Assembly (NCBI GenBank): GCA_015060045.1
Contig: SUZH01000001.1
Span: 1 to 64,000 of the forward strand
Source of the DNA: Rikenellaceae bacterium
Lineage (GTDB): Bacteria > Bacteroidota > Bacteroidia > Bacteroidales > Rikenellaceae
Direction: 5' to 3'
DNA length: 64,000 nucleotides
The translations under genes and the position numbers were made by a program. The notes under the pieces were generated by a model that was not told the origin of the DNA, did not search any database, and saw only the letters and a list, made by a program, of their open reading frames with translations. Shown one piece after another: positions 36,309 to 46,071 of the stretch. How positions within the stretch are numbered: position 1 is the stretch's first letter; each line of letters opens with the position of its first letter.

Positions 36309-38675
36309 ATGAAATACAATAAGATTTTATCGCTGCTCCTCGGCTTTGCGCTGGTAGTAGGTTTCGTGGCTTGTTCGACCGACGACACCGAGTACTATGA
36401 GAGCATCAAGAACAGCAATCATGAGCGCGAGCACATGACCCACTTCCGCATCGAGAATAACGGTATCTCGAGTTCGGAGCCCTACCACTCGTCGGTAGTG
36501 GAGGGTACGCGCAACGACATCCAGCTCTACTGGTTTGGCGTGAAGGATTGCGCCGGTTACCACATCATGGCAGCCGGTCTGAACCGTGACGACGAGTTCC
36601 AGAACCCCGAGGAGTGGATCCTCGATACGATTGTAGGTCCCGAGGTGCTGAGCCTGCGCGTGAATGACCTGCAGTATGCAACCATGTACCGTTTCGGTAT
36701 TCAGACCCTCTCGAAGCGAGGCGACGAGTATAACTCGATCATCTCGGGTGCTGCCGGTGGTCGTGAGTGGGATGACCAGGTAGGTATCTCGACCCGCGAG
36801 CGTTACGGCATTCCCGAGGCCTTCTGGGTGGAGAATGTAACCGAGACGTCGATGCGCGTACGTTGGAACCTGACCGAGAATACGAAGCTCGACAACGAGG
36901 CCAAGGCTATCTACCAGGTGGACGAGAATGGCAAGTACATCGTGGACGAGATCCTGATTGAGCCTTCGCGCGACAATCCGGATGCCGAGACGATCCGCAT
37001 CCCCTTCACCGAGGAGCTGCGTCAGCAGGGCTATGTAGATGTAGAGGGTCTGAAGTCGAACTACGTGTACGTGGTGAACGGTATGAACAACCACATCGAG
37101 CGCTACTGGGACCGTATGTACAACACGAACATGGTCCGCATGAAGGGTGATGCCGGTGAGCCGCGTCTGTTGAAGTGGGAGGATTGGTACGATGCCAACG
37201 ACATCAATACCCGTGCCCATCAGCTGCAGGCTGCCCGTATCGATACGCTCCTGGCAAACTACATGACCAACAACATCGACTATGCCGAGGGTACCGTCTT
37301 TGAGCTTGAGCCGAAGAAGGTTTACTACCTGCAGAATACGGTTGAGGTATCGAAGGGCTTTACGCTCCGCTGCTCGGATCCCAATGTGGCTCCCGAGGAT
37401 CGTCCGCTCGTTTACCTCGGTATCGGTTGGGCTAAGGATGTTCCCAATCCCGACCCCGAGACGGCTCAGATTACCCCGATGGTAACGGCCGGTTGCTCGA
37501 TCGAGGATGGTGGTGATCCGACGAAGCCCCGCACGATGAACTTCGCCTTCTCGCGTAACCCCGGTAACGGTGAGATGGGTGGTATCAACGTACAGTCGAT
37601 TATCTTCGAGGATATCAACTTCGACGTGGATGGTGCCATCAACTACGCTGAGAATGGTTGGACCGGCTCGGGTACGGGTAACTACTTCTTCAACGCCGCT
37701 TCGGAGACCGCCATGCCGTTTGCACTCGAGGAGTTCCGCGTGAAGGATTGTAACTTCCGCCACCAGATCCGTGGTTGGGTGCGTTTCAAGGGTGCTGCTC
37801 GTAAGCAGATCTTGAAGTTCACGATCGATAACTGTATGTTCTACGATGGTGGTATGTACCAGGAGAATGGTCGTGGTTACTCGTGGATCACGGGTGATGG
37901 TACGGGTACGCTGCACAACATCCTGAAGGAGTTCTCGATGACCAACTGTACGATTGTCGACGTTCCGCGTCACGCCCTGATCAGCGAGAACAAGAATACG
38001 GCTTGGGATCCTTCGGTGAGCTGGAATGTAACGGTTGCCAATAACACGTTTATCAACTTCAGCGGCCGTTCGAAGGACCGTCTGTTGTTCGAGATGCGTT
38101 ATGCTCCGGCCAATACGACCGTAACCTGCAAGAACAACCTCTTCGTGACGGTACGTAAGGATAAGAACGACAAGCGTAAGCTCTATGCTGCCGGTATGCG
38201 TATCGAGGGTCGCACGGAGGCTACGGCCTACCACTTCCAGGACAACTATTGTACGCTCCGTCCCGACTTCGTGGATGAGAAGCTGAACAAGACCGACTGG
38301 GGTCAGGCCATCACGGACTACTACTTCTCGTCGTATCAGTTCTCGCACACCTCGCGTGGCGCCAACAACAAGGCTGCAGCCGGTGGTGGTAACCAGCCGA
38401 CGAACGGTGGCGATCCGAAGGAGGAGACCAAGATTAAGCTCTTGAACGACGGCACGAAGAACCTGTTGCCGGAGGATCTGTTCGAGGATCCGAATCCGAA
38501 GTCGGCAGAGGGTGAGGTAGGCGTACACAACGACTACCGCCGTCACAAGATCAACATCAACAACGAGCACATCACGCACCAGATTCCCGATGGTTTCAAG
38601 GTGAAGGCCGAGTACCGTCATCTGATGTACACCGCCTCGGGTGAGCCGATCGGTGACCCGCGTTGGTTGAAGTAA
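36309..38675 (+). CDS. Large surface lipoprotein with Fn3-like N-terminus and beta-helix-like C-terminus (DUF4957/DUF5123-like)
   Basis: A 788-residue lipoprotein (MKYNKILSLLLGFALVVGFVAC, lipobox GFVAC, C22). Residues about 40-260 have two Fn3-like strand patterns (RNDIQLYWFGVKDCAGYHIMAAG, YGIPEAFWVENVTETSMRVRWNLTE). From about 320 the chain has right-handed beta-helix character (GTVFELEPKKVYYLQNTVEVSKGFTLRCSDP, IIFEDINFDVDG, FTIDNCMFYDGGMYQENGRG, FSMTNCTIVDVPRHALISENK, NVTVANNTFINFSG), like DUF4957/DUF5123 proteins found downstream of susD in many Bacteroidales. Probably a surface glycan-binding protein; a weak lyase activity cannot be ruled out. No enzyme gene accompanies it here. Confidence 0.78.
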   Translation: MKYNKILSLLLGFALVVGFVACSTDDTEYYESIKNSNHEREHMTHFRIENNGISSSEPYHSSVVEGTRNDIQLYWFGVKDCAGYHIMAAGLNRDDEFQNPEEWILDTIVGPEVLSLRVNDLQYATMYRFGIQTLSKRGDEYNSIISGAAGGREWDDQVGISTRERYGIPEAFWVENVTETSMRVRWNLTENTKLDNEAKAIYQVDENGKYIVDEILIEPSRDNPDAETIRIPFTEELRQQGYVDVEGLKSNYVYVVNGMNNHIERYWDRMYNTNMVRMKGDAGEPRLLKWEDWYDANDINTRAHQLQAARIDTLLANYMTNNIDYAEGTVFELEPKKVYYLQNTVEVSKGFTLRCSDPNVAPEDRPLVYLGIGWAKDVPNPDPETAQITPMVTAGCSIEDGGDPTKPRTMNFAFSRNPGNGEMGGINVQSIIFEDINFDVDGAINYAENGWTGSGTGNYFFNAASETAMPFALEEFRVKDCNFRHQIRGWVRFKGAARKQILKFTIDNCMFYDGGMYQENGRGYSWITGDGTGTLHNILKEFSMTNCTIVDVPRHALISENKNTAWDPSVSWNVTVANNTFINFSGRSKDRLLFEMRYAPANTTVTCKNNLFVTVRKDKNDKRKLYAAGMRIEGRTEATAYHFQDNYCTLRPDFVDEKLNKTDWGQAITDYYFSSYQFSHTSRGANNKAAAGGGNQPTNGGDPKEETKIKLLNDGTKNLLPEDLFEDPNPKSAEGEVGVHNDYRRHKININNEHITHQIPDGFKVKAEYRHLMYTASGEPIGDPRWLK

Positions 38676-38709
38676 AAAAGGTTACGCCCAACAGGGCAAA
38701 ACCAATCGC

Positions 38710-38741
38710 AAGGGGAGGACAAACGAGTCCTCCCCTTTTTT
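38710..38741 (+). terminator. Terminator of the SusC3 operon
   Basis: AGGGGAGGAC (38711-38720) pairs perfectly with GTCCTCCCCT (38727-38736), 6-nt loop, then T5. Confidence 0.9.
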
Positions 38742-38756
38742 GTGGCGGGCGTGGCG

Positions 38757-38788
38757 CTTGTTTTTCTCGCTACAATCCATTATCTTTG
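38757..38788 (+). promoter_or_regulatory. Promoter of the HerA-like ATPase gene
   Basis: -33 CTTG (38757-38760), 20-nt spacer, -7 TATCTTTG (38781-38788), giving a leader of about 30 nt before ATG 38823. Confidence 0.78.
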
Positions 38789-38822
38789 CTAAAACTATCG
38801 CTCAATCGCAAATATTAATACT

Positions 38823-40418
38823 ATGTATACTTCCGATAAAAAACTCTATGTAGCGCATGGGCCTGCTGGGCCGATTTCGATGGAAGGTTCGATGGCCAAT
38901 CGCCACGGCCTGATTGCCGGTGCAACGGGTACGGGTAAAACGGTAACCCTGCAAGTCTTGGCCGAGACCTTTTCTCAGGCAGGCGTTCCCTGCTTCATGG
39001 CCGATATGAAGGGCGATCTTTCGGGCATCAGCCAGAAGGGTGCGATGAGCGGTTTTATCGAGAAGCGTTGCGCCGAGTTCGGCATCGAAGAGCCCCAATT
39101 TGGCGGGTGTCCGGTGCGCCTCTTTGATGTCTATGGCGAGCGTGGCCACGCCATGCGCACGACCGTCAGCGAGATGGGCCCGCAGCTCCTTTCGCGCCTC
39201 ATGCAGCTCAACGAGACGCAGAGCGGTGTGCTGAACATCGTCTTCCGCATTGCCGACGACAACGAGTTGTTGTTGATCGATTTGAAGGATCTGCGCCTGA
39301 TGCTCGACTTTGTGGCCAAGAATGCCAAGCAATACACCACCGAATATGGTAACATCTCCTCAGCCTCGATTGGCGCCATTCAGCGTGCGTTGCTGGCCAT
39401 CGAGAGCGAGGGCGGCGATAAGTTCTTTGGCGAACCGGCCTTCAATATCTTCGATCTGATGCAGCGCGAGGATGGACGCGGTGTGATGAATGTCCTGGCG
39501 GCCGATAAGCTGATGCTCAATCCGAAGCTCTACTCGACCTTCCTCCTGTGGCTCTTGTCGGAGCTGTATGAAAACCTGCCCGAGGTGGGCGATGCCGAGC
39601 TTCCGAAGCTGGTCTTCTTCTTCGATGAGGCGCACATGCTCTTCAATGGTACGTCGAAGGCGCTGGTGGAGAAGATCGAGCAGGTGGTACGTCTGATCCG
39701 CTCGAAAGGTGTGGGAGTCTACTTCGTAACCCAGTCGCCGACCGATATCCCCGAAGAGATTTTGGGTCAGCTCGGCAACCGCATTCAGCATGCCCTGCGC
39801 GCTTTCACGCCGAAGGATCAAAAGGCTGTACGCTCGGCGGCGCAGACCTTCCGTACGAATCCCGCTTTCTCAACCGAACAAGCCATCATGGAGCTGGGTA
39901 CGGGTGAGGCGCTCGTTTCGTTCCTTGATCCGAAGGGCGCTCCGTCGGTGGTCGAACGTGCCAAGATTCTCTTCCCGTTGAGCCAAATTGGCGCGATTAC
40001 GGACGAGGAGCGCCGCGTATTGATCGCCTCGGCTCCGCTGACGATCCGTGCCTACGACACGGCCGTGGATCGCGTGAGCGCCTATGAGGTGCTGACCGAG
40101 CAGCAGGCTGCCGCCGCGAAAGAGGCCGAGGAGGCTGCCGCCCAAGAGGAGGAGGCCAAGCGTCAGGCCCTGGAGGAGAAGGAACAACAGAAGAAACAGC
40201 GTAGCGGAGTAGGCCGCGGCTTGCTGGGTACGCTGATTGGCGCCGCTGCCACGAGTTTTATCCGCAGCGTAAGTACCTCGATGGCCAAGTCGCTGGTGGG
40301 TGGCAGCTCGAAGAAGAAGAGTACGGGCAAATCGATCCTGGGCAAGGCAGCCCAGACGGCTACGACGACCGCCACGCGCAAAATCGTGAACGAAACGCTC
40401 AAGAACCTACTGAAATAG
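38823..40418 (+). CDS. HerA/YjgR-type ATPase (DUF853)
   Basis: A 531-residue P-loop ATPase of the HerA-FtsK superfamily, matching E. coli YjgR. Walker A is GATGTGKT (33-40), Walker B is [12 protein letters not shown] (about 262-273) and the later [32 protein letters not shown] carries the sensor and arginine-finger region. A charged coiled coil (about 420-460, rich in A, E, K, Q) and a basic S/K-rich tail ([10 protein letters not shown]) follow. No HerA partner nuclease (NurA) is nearby, so the cellular role is unknown. It is a single-gene unit with its own promoter and terminator, inserted between the SusC3 operon and the HTCS gene. Confidence 0.88.
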   Translation: MYTSDKKLYVAHGPAGPISMEGSMANRHGLIAGATGTGKTVTLQVLAETFSQAGVPCFMADMKGDLSGISQKGAMSGFIEKRCAEFGIEEPQFGGCPVRLFDVYGERGHAMRTTVSEMGPQLLSRLMQLNETQSGVLNIVFRIADDNELLLIDLKDLRLMLDFVAKNAKQYTTEYGNISSASIGAIQRALLAIESEGGDKFFGEPAFNIFDLMQREDGRGVMNVLAADKLMLNPKLYSTFLLWLLSELYENLPEVGDAELPKLVFFFDEAHMLFNGTSKALVEKIEQVVRLIRSKGVGVYFVTQSPTDIPEEILGQLGNRIQHALRAFTPKDQKAVRSAAQTFRTNPAFSTEQAIMELGTGEALVSFLDPKGAPSVVERAKILFPLSQIGAITDEERRVLIASAPLTIRAYDTAVDRVSAYEVLTEQQAAAAKEAEEAAAQEEEAKRQALEEKEQQKKQRSGVGRGLLGTLIGAAATSFIRSVSTSMAKSLVGGSSKKKSTGKSILGKAAQTATTTATRKIVNETLKNLLK

Positions 40419-40440
40419 AAGGTGTTGAACCGATATACTT

Positions 40441-40481
40441 CAATACGCTTTCGGTTAATGCCGAAAGCGTATTGTTTTTTT
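40441..40481 (+). terminator. Terminator of the HerA-like ATPase gene
   Basis: A perfect 14-bp stem (40441-40454 with 40461-40474), loop TTAATG, followed by T7. Confidence 0.93.
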
Positions 40482-40592
40482 GAATGCGTGACAGCGAGGG
40501 GCATAAATAGATTCGAGCAATCCTCCAACTTGGAATATCTGTTTTTCGGTTACGTCTGCGATAGAATCATCTTTGTTAATAGATTACTTAGG

Positions 40593-40624
40593 CTTGATAA
40601 TCTTCCAAAAAATGCGTACCTTTG
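40593..40624 (+). promoter_or_regulatory. Promoter of the hybrid two-component regulator
   Basis: -33 CTTG (40593-40596), 20-nt spacer, -7 TACCTTTG (40617-40624). ATG 40644 is 19 nt after the -7 box, so the leader is short. Confidence 0.8.
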
Positions 40625-40643
40625 GTCAATATAGTCGGTGATT

Positions 40644-43600
40644 ATGAGACGTGTTTGGACATTATGGGTTGCATGGATGCTGGTGCTCCTGCCGATTCAA
40701 CGGATAGGGGCACAGTCGGCACTACGCATGCATAACTATTCGCACGAACTCTCCGAGCATATGGTGACCGACATTCGCCAGGACGAGCGCGGTTTCCTCT
40801 GGTTCTCAACTTGGAACGGCCTGCACCGCTTCGACGGATACACCTTCAAGAATTACAAAACCTACCCGGGCGAGGAGTGTGTGATGGAGAGCAACCGCGT
40901 CTTGATGCTCCGTATCAACCAAAGCGGGAACATTTGGTGCCTCGATTACGACCGCAACATCTACCTCTTCGATCCGCACACAGAACGCTTCTACGCCTTT
41001 GCCACGACGCTCAAAAATCGATTTGGCAAAGCATCTACCTTCTCGAATATCATCTGCACACCCGACCACCTCTCCTACCTGATTTCCTCTCGTGCGATCT
41101 ATCGGGTCGATGAGCAGACGTTCGACCCTCAGACAGGCGAAGGTCTTGTTTGCCAGACCTTCGAAGAGTTGGGAATCGACCGCGTAGTAGATATCGTATG
41201 TCCCACAGGGGCAAAGTCGTGGATGGTCTGTGATAGGCTTTTGGCAGCAGTTGATCAAACCGTTGCCATCCCCGAGGGGATTACCCTATGTGCAACTATC
41301 GTGAACGGGGAAAAGATCTGGTTCGCCTCCGAGGAGGGTCATCTCGGCTCCTTCACCCCATCAACGGGGCTTTTGGCGTGGGAACAGCTACCTATTGATC
41401 ACGCCTCGATCAACTTCTTGCAACGTCTCGATGACAATCAGCTGGCGATCGGCACCGACCGTGGCGTATTGCTCTACTCAATCCACGCCCACCACTATTC
41501 GCATTACGACCCTGCTCGAAGCGGTATCGGCAGCAGCAATGTCACGGACTGCTACCGCGACAGCAAGAACAACCTTTGGCTCTTCACCGAGCGCAATGGT
41601 GTAGTAAGATGCAGCCTCACGAATGGCGACATGCAGTTCTTGCAAACGCCCAAAGAGGATATTCCCGGCTCGTCAGTGAGTAGCACGATTCTTTGCTTTG
41701 AGGACCACTTAGGAACGCTTTGGGTGGTACCGCGTGGTGGAGGATTCAGTTGGTGGGATGCCTACTCACAACAACTACGCACCTACCAAACCGACCCTGC
41801 ACGCCCCGAAACCAAATTTACCCCCATCACTTCACTCCATTTCCTCGATCGGCAGGGAAATTTGTGGTATTCGGGGGCCTCGGGACTCTTCCGCCTTTCG
41901 TTTCTCTCTGAGAATGTCTATTACCGTCAACTCGATGCGGGATTCGAGACGCGCGGCATGAAGACCGACCTAAAAGGGCGCCTATGGGTGGCCACCAAAA
42001 GCGGTCTGCTTCGCATCTACAACCCCGATGGAACACTCTACGGCTACCTCGCTCCCAATGGGAAGATCCAGTCACGACCCATTCCTCACCCCGACAATAT
42101 CTACTGTTTCTTAGAGGACCACAACGGAGATATCTGGATGGGGACCCGTCTACACGGCCTATGTAGGCTCACACCAAACGGGGAGGACAGCTACCGCATG
42201 ACCCGCTATCAGCATCGGGAGGATGATCCTTTCAGCCTGAGCGACGACAGTGTCTTTGATCTCTTCCAGGATAGCCATCGCCGCATCTGGGTCTGTACCT
42301 ATGGCGGCGGAATCAACCTCGTACAACCGGCAGAAGACGGCACAGTACGATTCCTTCATAGCCGCAACTGTTTTAAAGACTATCCGATTGATCACTGCTA
42401 CAATACGCGCACGATTGTCGAGAAGCAGGGAGTACTCATGGTCGGCACGACCAACGGATTGCTCACCTTCGATGGCAACTTTACCGACCCATCCACGATC
42501 CGGTTCTACCAAAATGCGCTGCGTCCCAACGACTCGTCCTGCCTACCGGCCAACGACGTGCATGGCATCTTTACCGACAGCCGTGGCGAAAGCTACGTGA
42601 TGAGCTTCACGGGTGGCATCAGCCGCATCCTTTCGACCGATCTGCTCTCCGAAAACATCCGCTTCCGCAACTACAACATCAAGGATGGATTGAGCTCCGA
42701 GCTGGCCCACACGATGGTGGAGGACACAGCCGGCATGCTGTGGATTGTCTTTGAAAATGCCATTGACCGCTTTAACCCAAACACGGGCGAGGTTGACAGT
42801 TATGGCGATCCTTTGCGCTACTATACGGAGGCGCAACCTATCTTCCATGACGATGAATTGGTGGTAGCCACCATCGATGGCCTGGCCCACATTCGCACCC
42901 AATCGCTTTACAAGAGTGACTATACGCCGCCGATTGCCTTCAGCTCATTGCGTCTCCAAGGCTCGGGCCATGAGCGCATCATCGATCACCTCGACAAGGT
43001 GACCCTCACCCCCGAAGAGCGCGATATCCAGATTCAGTTTGCCGCGCTCGACTACGCCAACCCCATGGCCATCGAATACCACTACCGCATGCAGGGTTTG
43101 GAGACGGAGTGGAATCGCGTGATCGGACATCACACGGCCTCCTATACCGATTTGCGCCCCGGCAAATACCGCTTCGAGGTCTACTCAACCAACAGCGATG
43201 GCGTGAAGGTCGATAATCTGCGCTCACTGGAAGTGGTCGTTACACCGCGCTTTAGGGAGACCCCGTGGGCCATGTTGCTCATCGCGCTGGCCGTCATGGC
43301 ACTGATACTGACCGCCCTCGCGGTCTACCTGCACATCTACCAACTACGCAGCCGCATCGGCATCGAGCAACAACTCACCGAAATCAAGTTGCGCTTCTTC
43401 ACCGATGTTTCGCACGAGTTGCGCACCCCGCTGACGCTGATAGCCTCGCCCGTGGATGAGGTGCTGGAACATGAGTCGTTGAGTGACAAGGCGCGCAACC
43501 ACCTCGGCATCGTTCAGCAAAATACGCAACGCATGTTACGCCTCATCAACCAGATTCTCGACTTCAGAAAGATCGAGAACGGCAAGATGAAGCTTCTCAT

Positions 43601-44933
43601 CGAGCAGGTCGAACTACTCCCCCAGTTGCAACACATTGCCGAAAATTTCCACCTGATGGCCGAGCGCAACCGCAACGACTACACCATCCAGCTCCCCGAA
43701 GAGGGACTTTTGGGATGGATCGACCGAGATAAGGTGGAGAAAATCTGCGTCAATCTGCTCTCCAATGCCTTCAAATACACCCCCGAGGGGCGAGGCATCC
43801 ATTTCAATGTCTCGGCCGACACACAGCAGCTGACGATTATCGTTTCGGACGAGGGCGTAGGCATGGATCAAAAGGTGAAGGCGCGCCTTTTCCGTCGCTT
43901 TGAGAATATTTTGGGCACCACCAACTTCCCCTCATCGGGTATCGGCCTGTCGCTCATCAAGGAGTTGATCGACCTGATGGAGGGCACGATCGAGGTGGAG
44001 AGCACGCCGGGCGTTGGCTCCTGCTTTACGGTGCAGTTGCCAATTTCCCGCGACCACTATGCCCGCATGCCGCATGCCGAATTGGTCATCAGCGAACCTG
44101 TGACGGATACGGTCGACGAACCAACCGGGCTCCCGATCCCGCCCGATGACAACGAGAAGATGACCCTGCTGATCGTAGAGGATAACCAGGAGCTGCGAAC
44201 GGTGCTGAACGATATCCTTTCGTCGGAATACCGCGTCGTGACGGCAGCCAACGGTGCCGAGGGTCTGGAGCTGGCCCGCACCGAATCTCCCAATCTGATT
44301 CTGACCGATGTCATGATGCCCGTCATGGATGGCCTAGAGATGGTATCGCGCATCAAATCCGATTCGGAGTTATGCCACCTGCCCATCGTCATTCTCTCGG
44401 CCAAATCATCGCTTGATGATCGTATTTCGGGCCTTGAACAGGGCATTGACGACTACATCACCAAGCCCTTTGTCGGCTCCTACCTCAAGGCGCGTATTCG
44501 CAACCTTTTGGACCACTATCGCACGATGCGCGAGCGATTCCTCAGCCAGCTCACCGCACCCAACAGTCGTCTGGAGGAGATCTCACCCGCACAACCGCAC
44601 CTCCTCTCGCAGGACGAGGAATTCATGAAGCACCTCATGGCCGTCATCGAGAAGCACATGGACAACACGGAGATCACGATCGAGGAGTTCGCACGTGAGC
44701 TGAACATGGCCCACTCGACCTTCTATAATAAGATTAAGGCGCTGCTGGGCATCACGCCCGTTGAATTCATCCGCGAAATGCGCCTCAAACGCGCCCACCA
44801 ACTTCTCGCCACGGAGGCTTATGACGTTTCGTCGGTGAGCTATATGGTCGGATTCTCCGATCCTCGCTACTTCTCGAAGTGTTTTAAGAAACGCTTCGGG
44901 ATTTCACCCTCCCAGGTAAGGGCAGCAAAATAA
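40644..44933 (+). CDS. Hybrid two-component system sensor/regulator (HTCS)
   Basis: A 1429-residue one-protein two-component system. After the signal (VAWMLVLLPIQRIGAQ) come ligand-sensing propeller repeats (MVTDIRQDERGFLWFSTWNGLHRFDG and many like it) to about 740, a Y_Y_Y domain (about 755-860), a membrane segment (about 874-897), a histidine kinase with FTDVSHELRTPLTL (H924) and NLLSNAFKYTPEGRG, a receiver with IVEDNQELRTVL and ILTDVMMPVMDGLEM (D1222), and an AraC-type helix-turn-helix at the C-terminus (FARELNMAHSTFYNKIKALLG, VSSVSYMVGFSDPRYFSKCFKKRFG). Such proteins sense a glycan fragment in the periplasm and activate a polysaccharide locus. ATG 40644 is preferred to GTG 40638. Nearest candidate target: the SusC3 operon. 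Confidence 0.96.
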   Translation: MRRVWTLWVAWMLVLLPIQRIGAQSALRMHNYSHELSEHMVTDIRQDERGFLWFSTWNGLHRFDGYTFKNYKTYPGEECVMESNRVLMLRINQSGNIWCLDYDRNIYLFDPHTERFYAFATTLKNRFGKASTFSNIICTPDHLSYLISSRAIYRVDEQTFDPQTGEGLVCQTFEELGIDRVVDIVCPTGAKSWMVCDRLLAAVDQTVAIPEGITLCATIVNGEKIWFASEEGHLGSFTPSTGLLAWEQLPIDHASINFLQRLDDNQLAIGTDRGVLLYSIHAHHYSHYDPARSGIGSSNVTDCYRDSKNNLWLFTERNGVVRCSLTNGDMQFLQTPKEDIPGSSVSSTILCFEDHLGTLWVVPRGGGFSWWDAYSQQLRTYQTDPARPETKFTPITSLHFLDRQGNLWYSGASGLFRLSFLSENVYYRQLDAGFETRGMKTDLKGRLWVATKSGLLRIYNPDGTLYGYLAPNGKIQSRPIPHPDNIYCFLEDHNGDIWMGTRLHGLCRLTPNGEDSYRMTRYQHREDDPFSLSDDSVFDLFQDSHRRIWVCTYGGGINLVQPAEDGTVRFLHSRNCFKDYPIDHCYNTRTIVEKQGVLMVGTTNGLLTFDGNFTDPSTIRFYQNALRPNDSSCLPANDVHGIFTDSRGESYVMSFTGGISRILSTDLLSENIRFRNYNIKDGLSSELAHTMVEDTAGMLWIVFENAIDRFNPNTGEVDSYGDPLRYYTEAQPIFHDDELVVATIDGLAHIRTQSLYKSDYTPPIAFSSLRLQGSGHERIIDHLDKVTLTPEERDIQIQFAALDYANPMAIEYHYRMQGLETEWNRVIGHHTASYTDLRPGKYRFEVYSTNSDGVKVDNLRSLEVVVTPRFRETPWAMLLIALAVMALILTALAVYLHIYQLRSRIGIEQQLTEIKLRFFTDVSHELRTPLTLIASPVDEVLEHESLSDKARNHLGIVQQNTQRMLRLINQILDFRKIENGKMKLLIEQVELLPQLQHIAENFHLMAERNRNDYTIQLPEEGLLGWIDRDKVEKICVNLLSNAFKYTPEGRGIHFNVSADTQQLTIIVSDEGVGMDQKVKARLFRRFENILGTTNFPSSGIGLSLIKELIDLMEGTIEVESTPGVGSCFTVQLPISRDHYARMPHAELVISEPVTDTVDEPTGLPIPPDDNEKMTLLIVEDNQELRTVLNDILSSEYRVVTAANGAEGLELARTESPNLILTDVMMPVMDGLEMVSRIKSDSELCHLPIVILSAKSSLDDRISGLEQGIDDYITKPFVGSYLKARIRNLLDHYRTMRERFLSQLTAPNSRLEEISPAQPHLLSQDEEFMKHLMAVIEKHMDNTEITIEEFARELNMAHSTFYNKIKALLGITPVEFIREMRLKRAHQLLATEAYDVSSVSYMVGFSDPRYFSKCFKKRFGISPSQVRAAK

Positions 44934-44952
44934 TCATAAGAATAGGTAAGGC

Positions 44953-44988
44953 AAGAGGAGATGGTCAAAGTTGCCATCTCCTCTTTAT
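44953..44988 (+). terminator. HTCS terminator
   Basis: GAGGAGATGG (44955-44964) pairs perfectly with CCATCTCCTC (44974-44983), 9-nt loop, AA before and TTT after. Confidence 0.87.
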
Positions 44989-45062
44989 TGTATCGAGGCT
45001 GTAACTCAGTGCTCACTCGACATTATACCCCTTCCCAATGTTAAATTAATAGGAGGGAAGTT

Positions 45063-45953
45063 TTAATAGGAAATGCGGAAATAATCAAGCAGTGTCTTAT
45101 AGTTGTCTTGGGCCGTGAGGCAGGTATCTCGCAGATACTCCTTCACCATGGGCCATTGTTGCAAACCTCGATAGTAGAACAGCTTTATGTCGTCCGTAAT
45201 GATGAAAGGCACGATTCCATTGGCCAAACACTCTTTGAACATAACGAGTCGTCCCACACGCCCATTACCATCTTGGAAGGGGTGAATCGCTTCAAAGCGT
45301 TGGTGTAGGTCGAGGATATCATCAAACGACTTTTTCTTTTTTGTGTTGTAGGTTTTGAGGAGCTCCTGCATTTCGCTTTTGACCGCTTCGGGTGCAATGG
45401 TTTCGTTGCCTCCTACCTCATTGGGTAATCGTTTGTATGCACCCACCGCGAACCAATCTCGTCGACTATCTGATGTCCCCGATTTCAGCATAGCATGCAG
45501 CTCTTTGATCAACCCCTCCGATAATCGCTCCTCTGCGCGATCAATAATCAAGTCGATGCAGCGGAAGTGATTCGTGGTCTCGATGATATCATCCACACGG
45601 ATACTCTCCCCATCAATACCGATGGTGCTCGTTTCAAAGATGTAGCGGGTCTGGTCGTGTGTCAGTCGGCTGCCTTCGATATGGTTGGAGTTGTAGGTAA
45701 GGTCGATTTGGGTGCGATGATAAATGCCCCCTTTTTGTTCGGACTCTTTCTCCTGGCGCAATCGTGCAAGAAGCGGCATCTCCTTACCCGCACGCCGCTT
45801 TCGGTCGGGCAATGCAGCATTTTCGGGGATACTCCAAGTCTTGCCCACCAAGATTGCACCCTCGATCTTTCCCACGGCACAATAGTTTCGTGCAGTGCGT
45901 TCCGAGATACCAAACTTCTCGGCAAATGCAGTTACTGAAATATACTTCATCAT
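45063..45953 (-). CDS. Fic-domain AMPylator with an N-terminal DNA-binding domain
   Basis: A 296-residue Fic protein. The catalytic motif is H224-P-F-Q-D-G-N-G-R-V-G-R235, which fits HPFxxGNGRxxR, so it should transfer AMP (or another nucleotide) to a hydroxyl. An internal inhibitory motif SNHIEG (S89-x3-E93-G94) lies N-terminal to the Fic core, as in self-inhibited class II enzymes. Residues 4-45 (ISVTAFAEKFGISERTARNYCAVG and KTWSIPENA) form a MerR/excisionase-like helix-turn-helix, so it can probably bind DNA. A palindrome within its own promoter (46005-46020) suggests autoregulation. Alternative start ATG 45950. Lower GC than the flanking core genes. The target is unknown. Confidence 0.9.
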   Translation of the reverse strand: MMKYISVTAFAEKFGISERTARNYCAVGKIEGAILVGKTWSIPENAALPDRKRRAGKEMPLLARLRQEKESEQKGGIYHRTQIDLTYNSNHIEGSRLTHDQTRYIFETSTIGIDGESIRVDDIIETTNHFRCIDLIIDRAEERLSEGLIKELHAMLKSGTSDSRRDWFAVGAYKRLPNEVGGNETIAPEAVKSEMQELLKTYNTKKKKSFDDILDLHQRFEAIHPFQDGNGRVGRLVMFKECLANGIVPFIITDDIKLFYYRGLQQWPMVKEYLRDTCLTAQDNYKTLLDYFRISY

Positions 45954-45988
45954 ATCGTTATCGGCATAGTTTCACCCCAATTTTGATG

Positions 45989-46021
45989 CAAATATAATCA
46001 TTTCTTGCCGATATCGGCAAA
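45989..46021 (-). promoter_or_regulatory. Fic promoter with embedded palindromic operator
   Basis: Minus-strand -33 TTTG (46018-46021), 21-nt spacer, -7 TATATTTG (45989-45996). The perfect 16-bp palindrome TTGCCGATATCGGCAA (46005-46020) lies in the spacer and overlaps the -33 box, exactly where a repressor would act. A further half-site TATCGGCA lies in the leader at about 45959-45966. The likely binder is the Fic protein's own N-terminal domain. Confidence 0.72.
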
Positions 46022-46071
46022 ATGTAGCTATAATTTATATGCAAACTATATTTCAAAATGAATTGGTGGCA

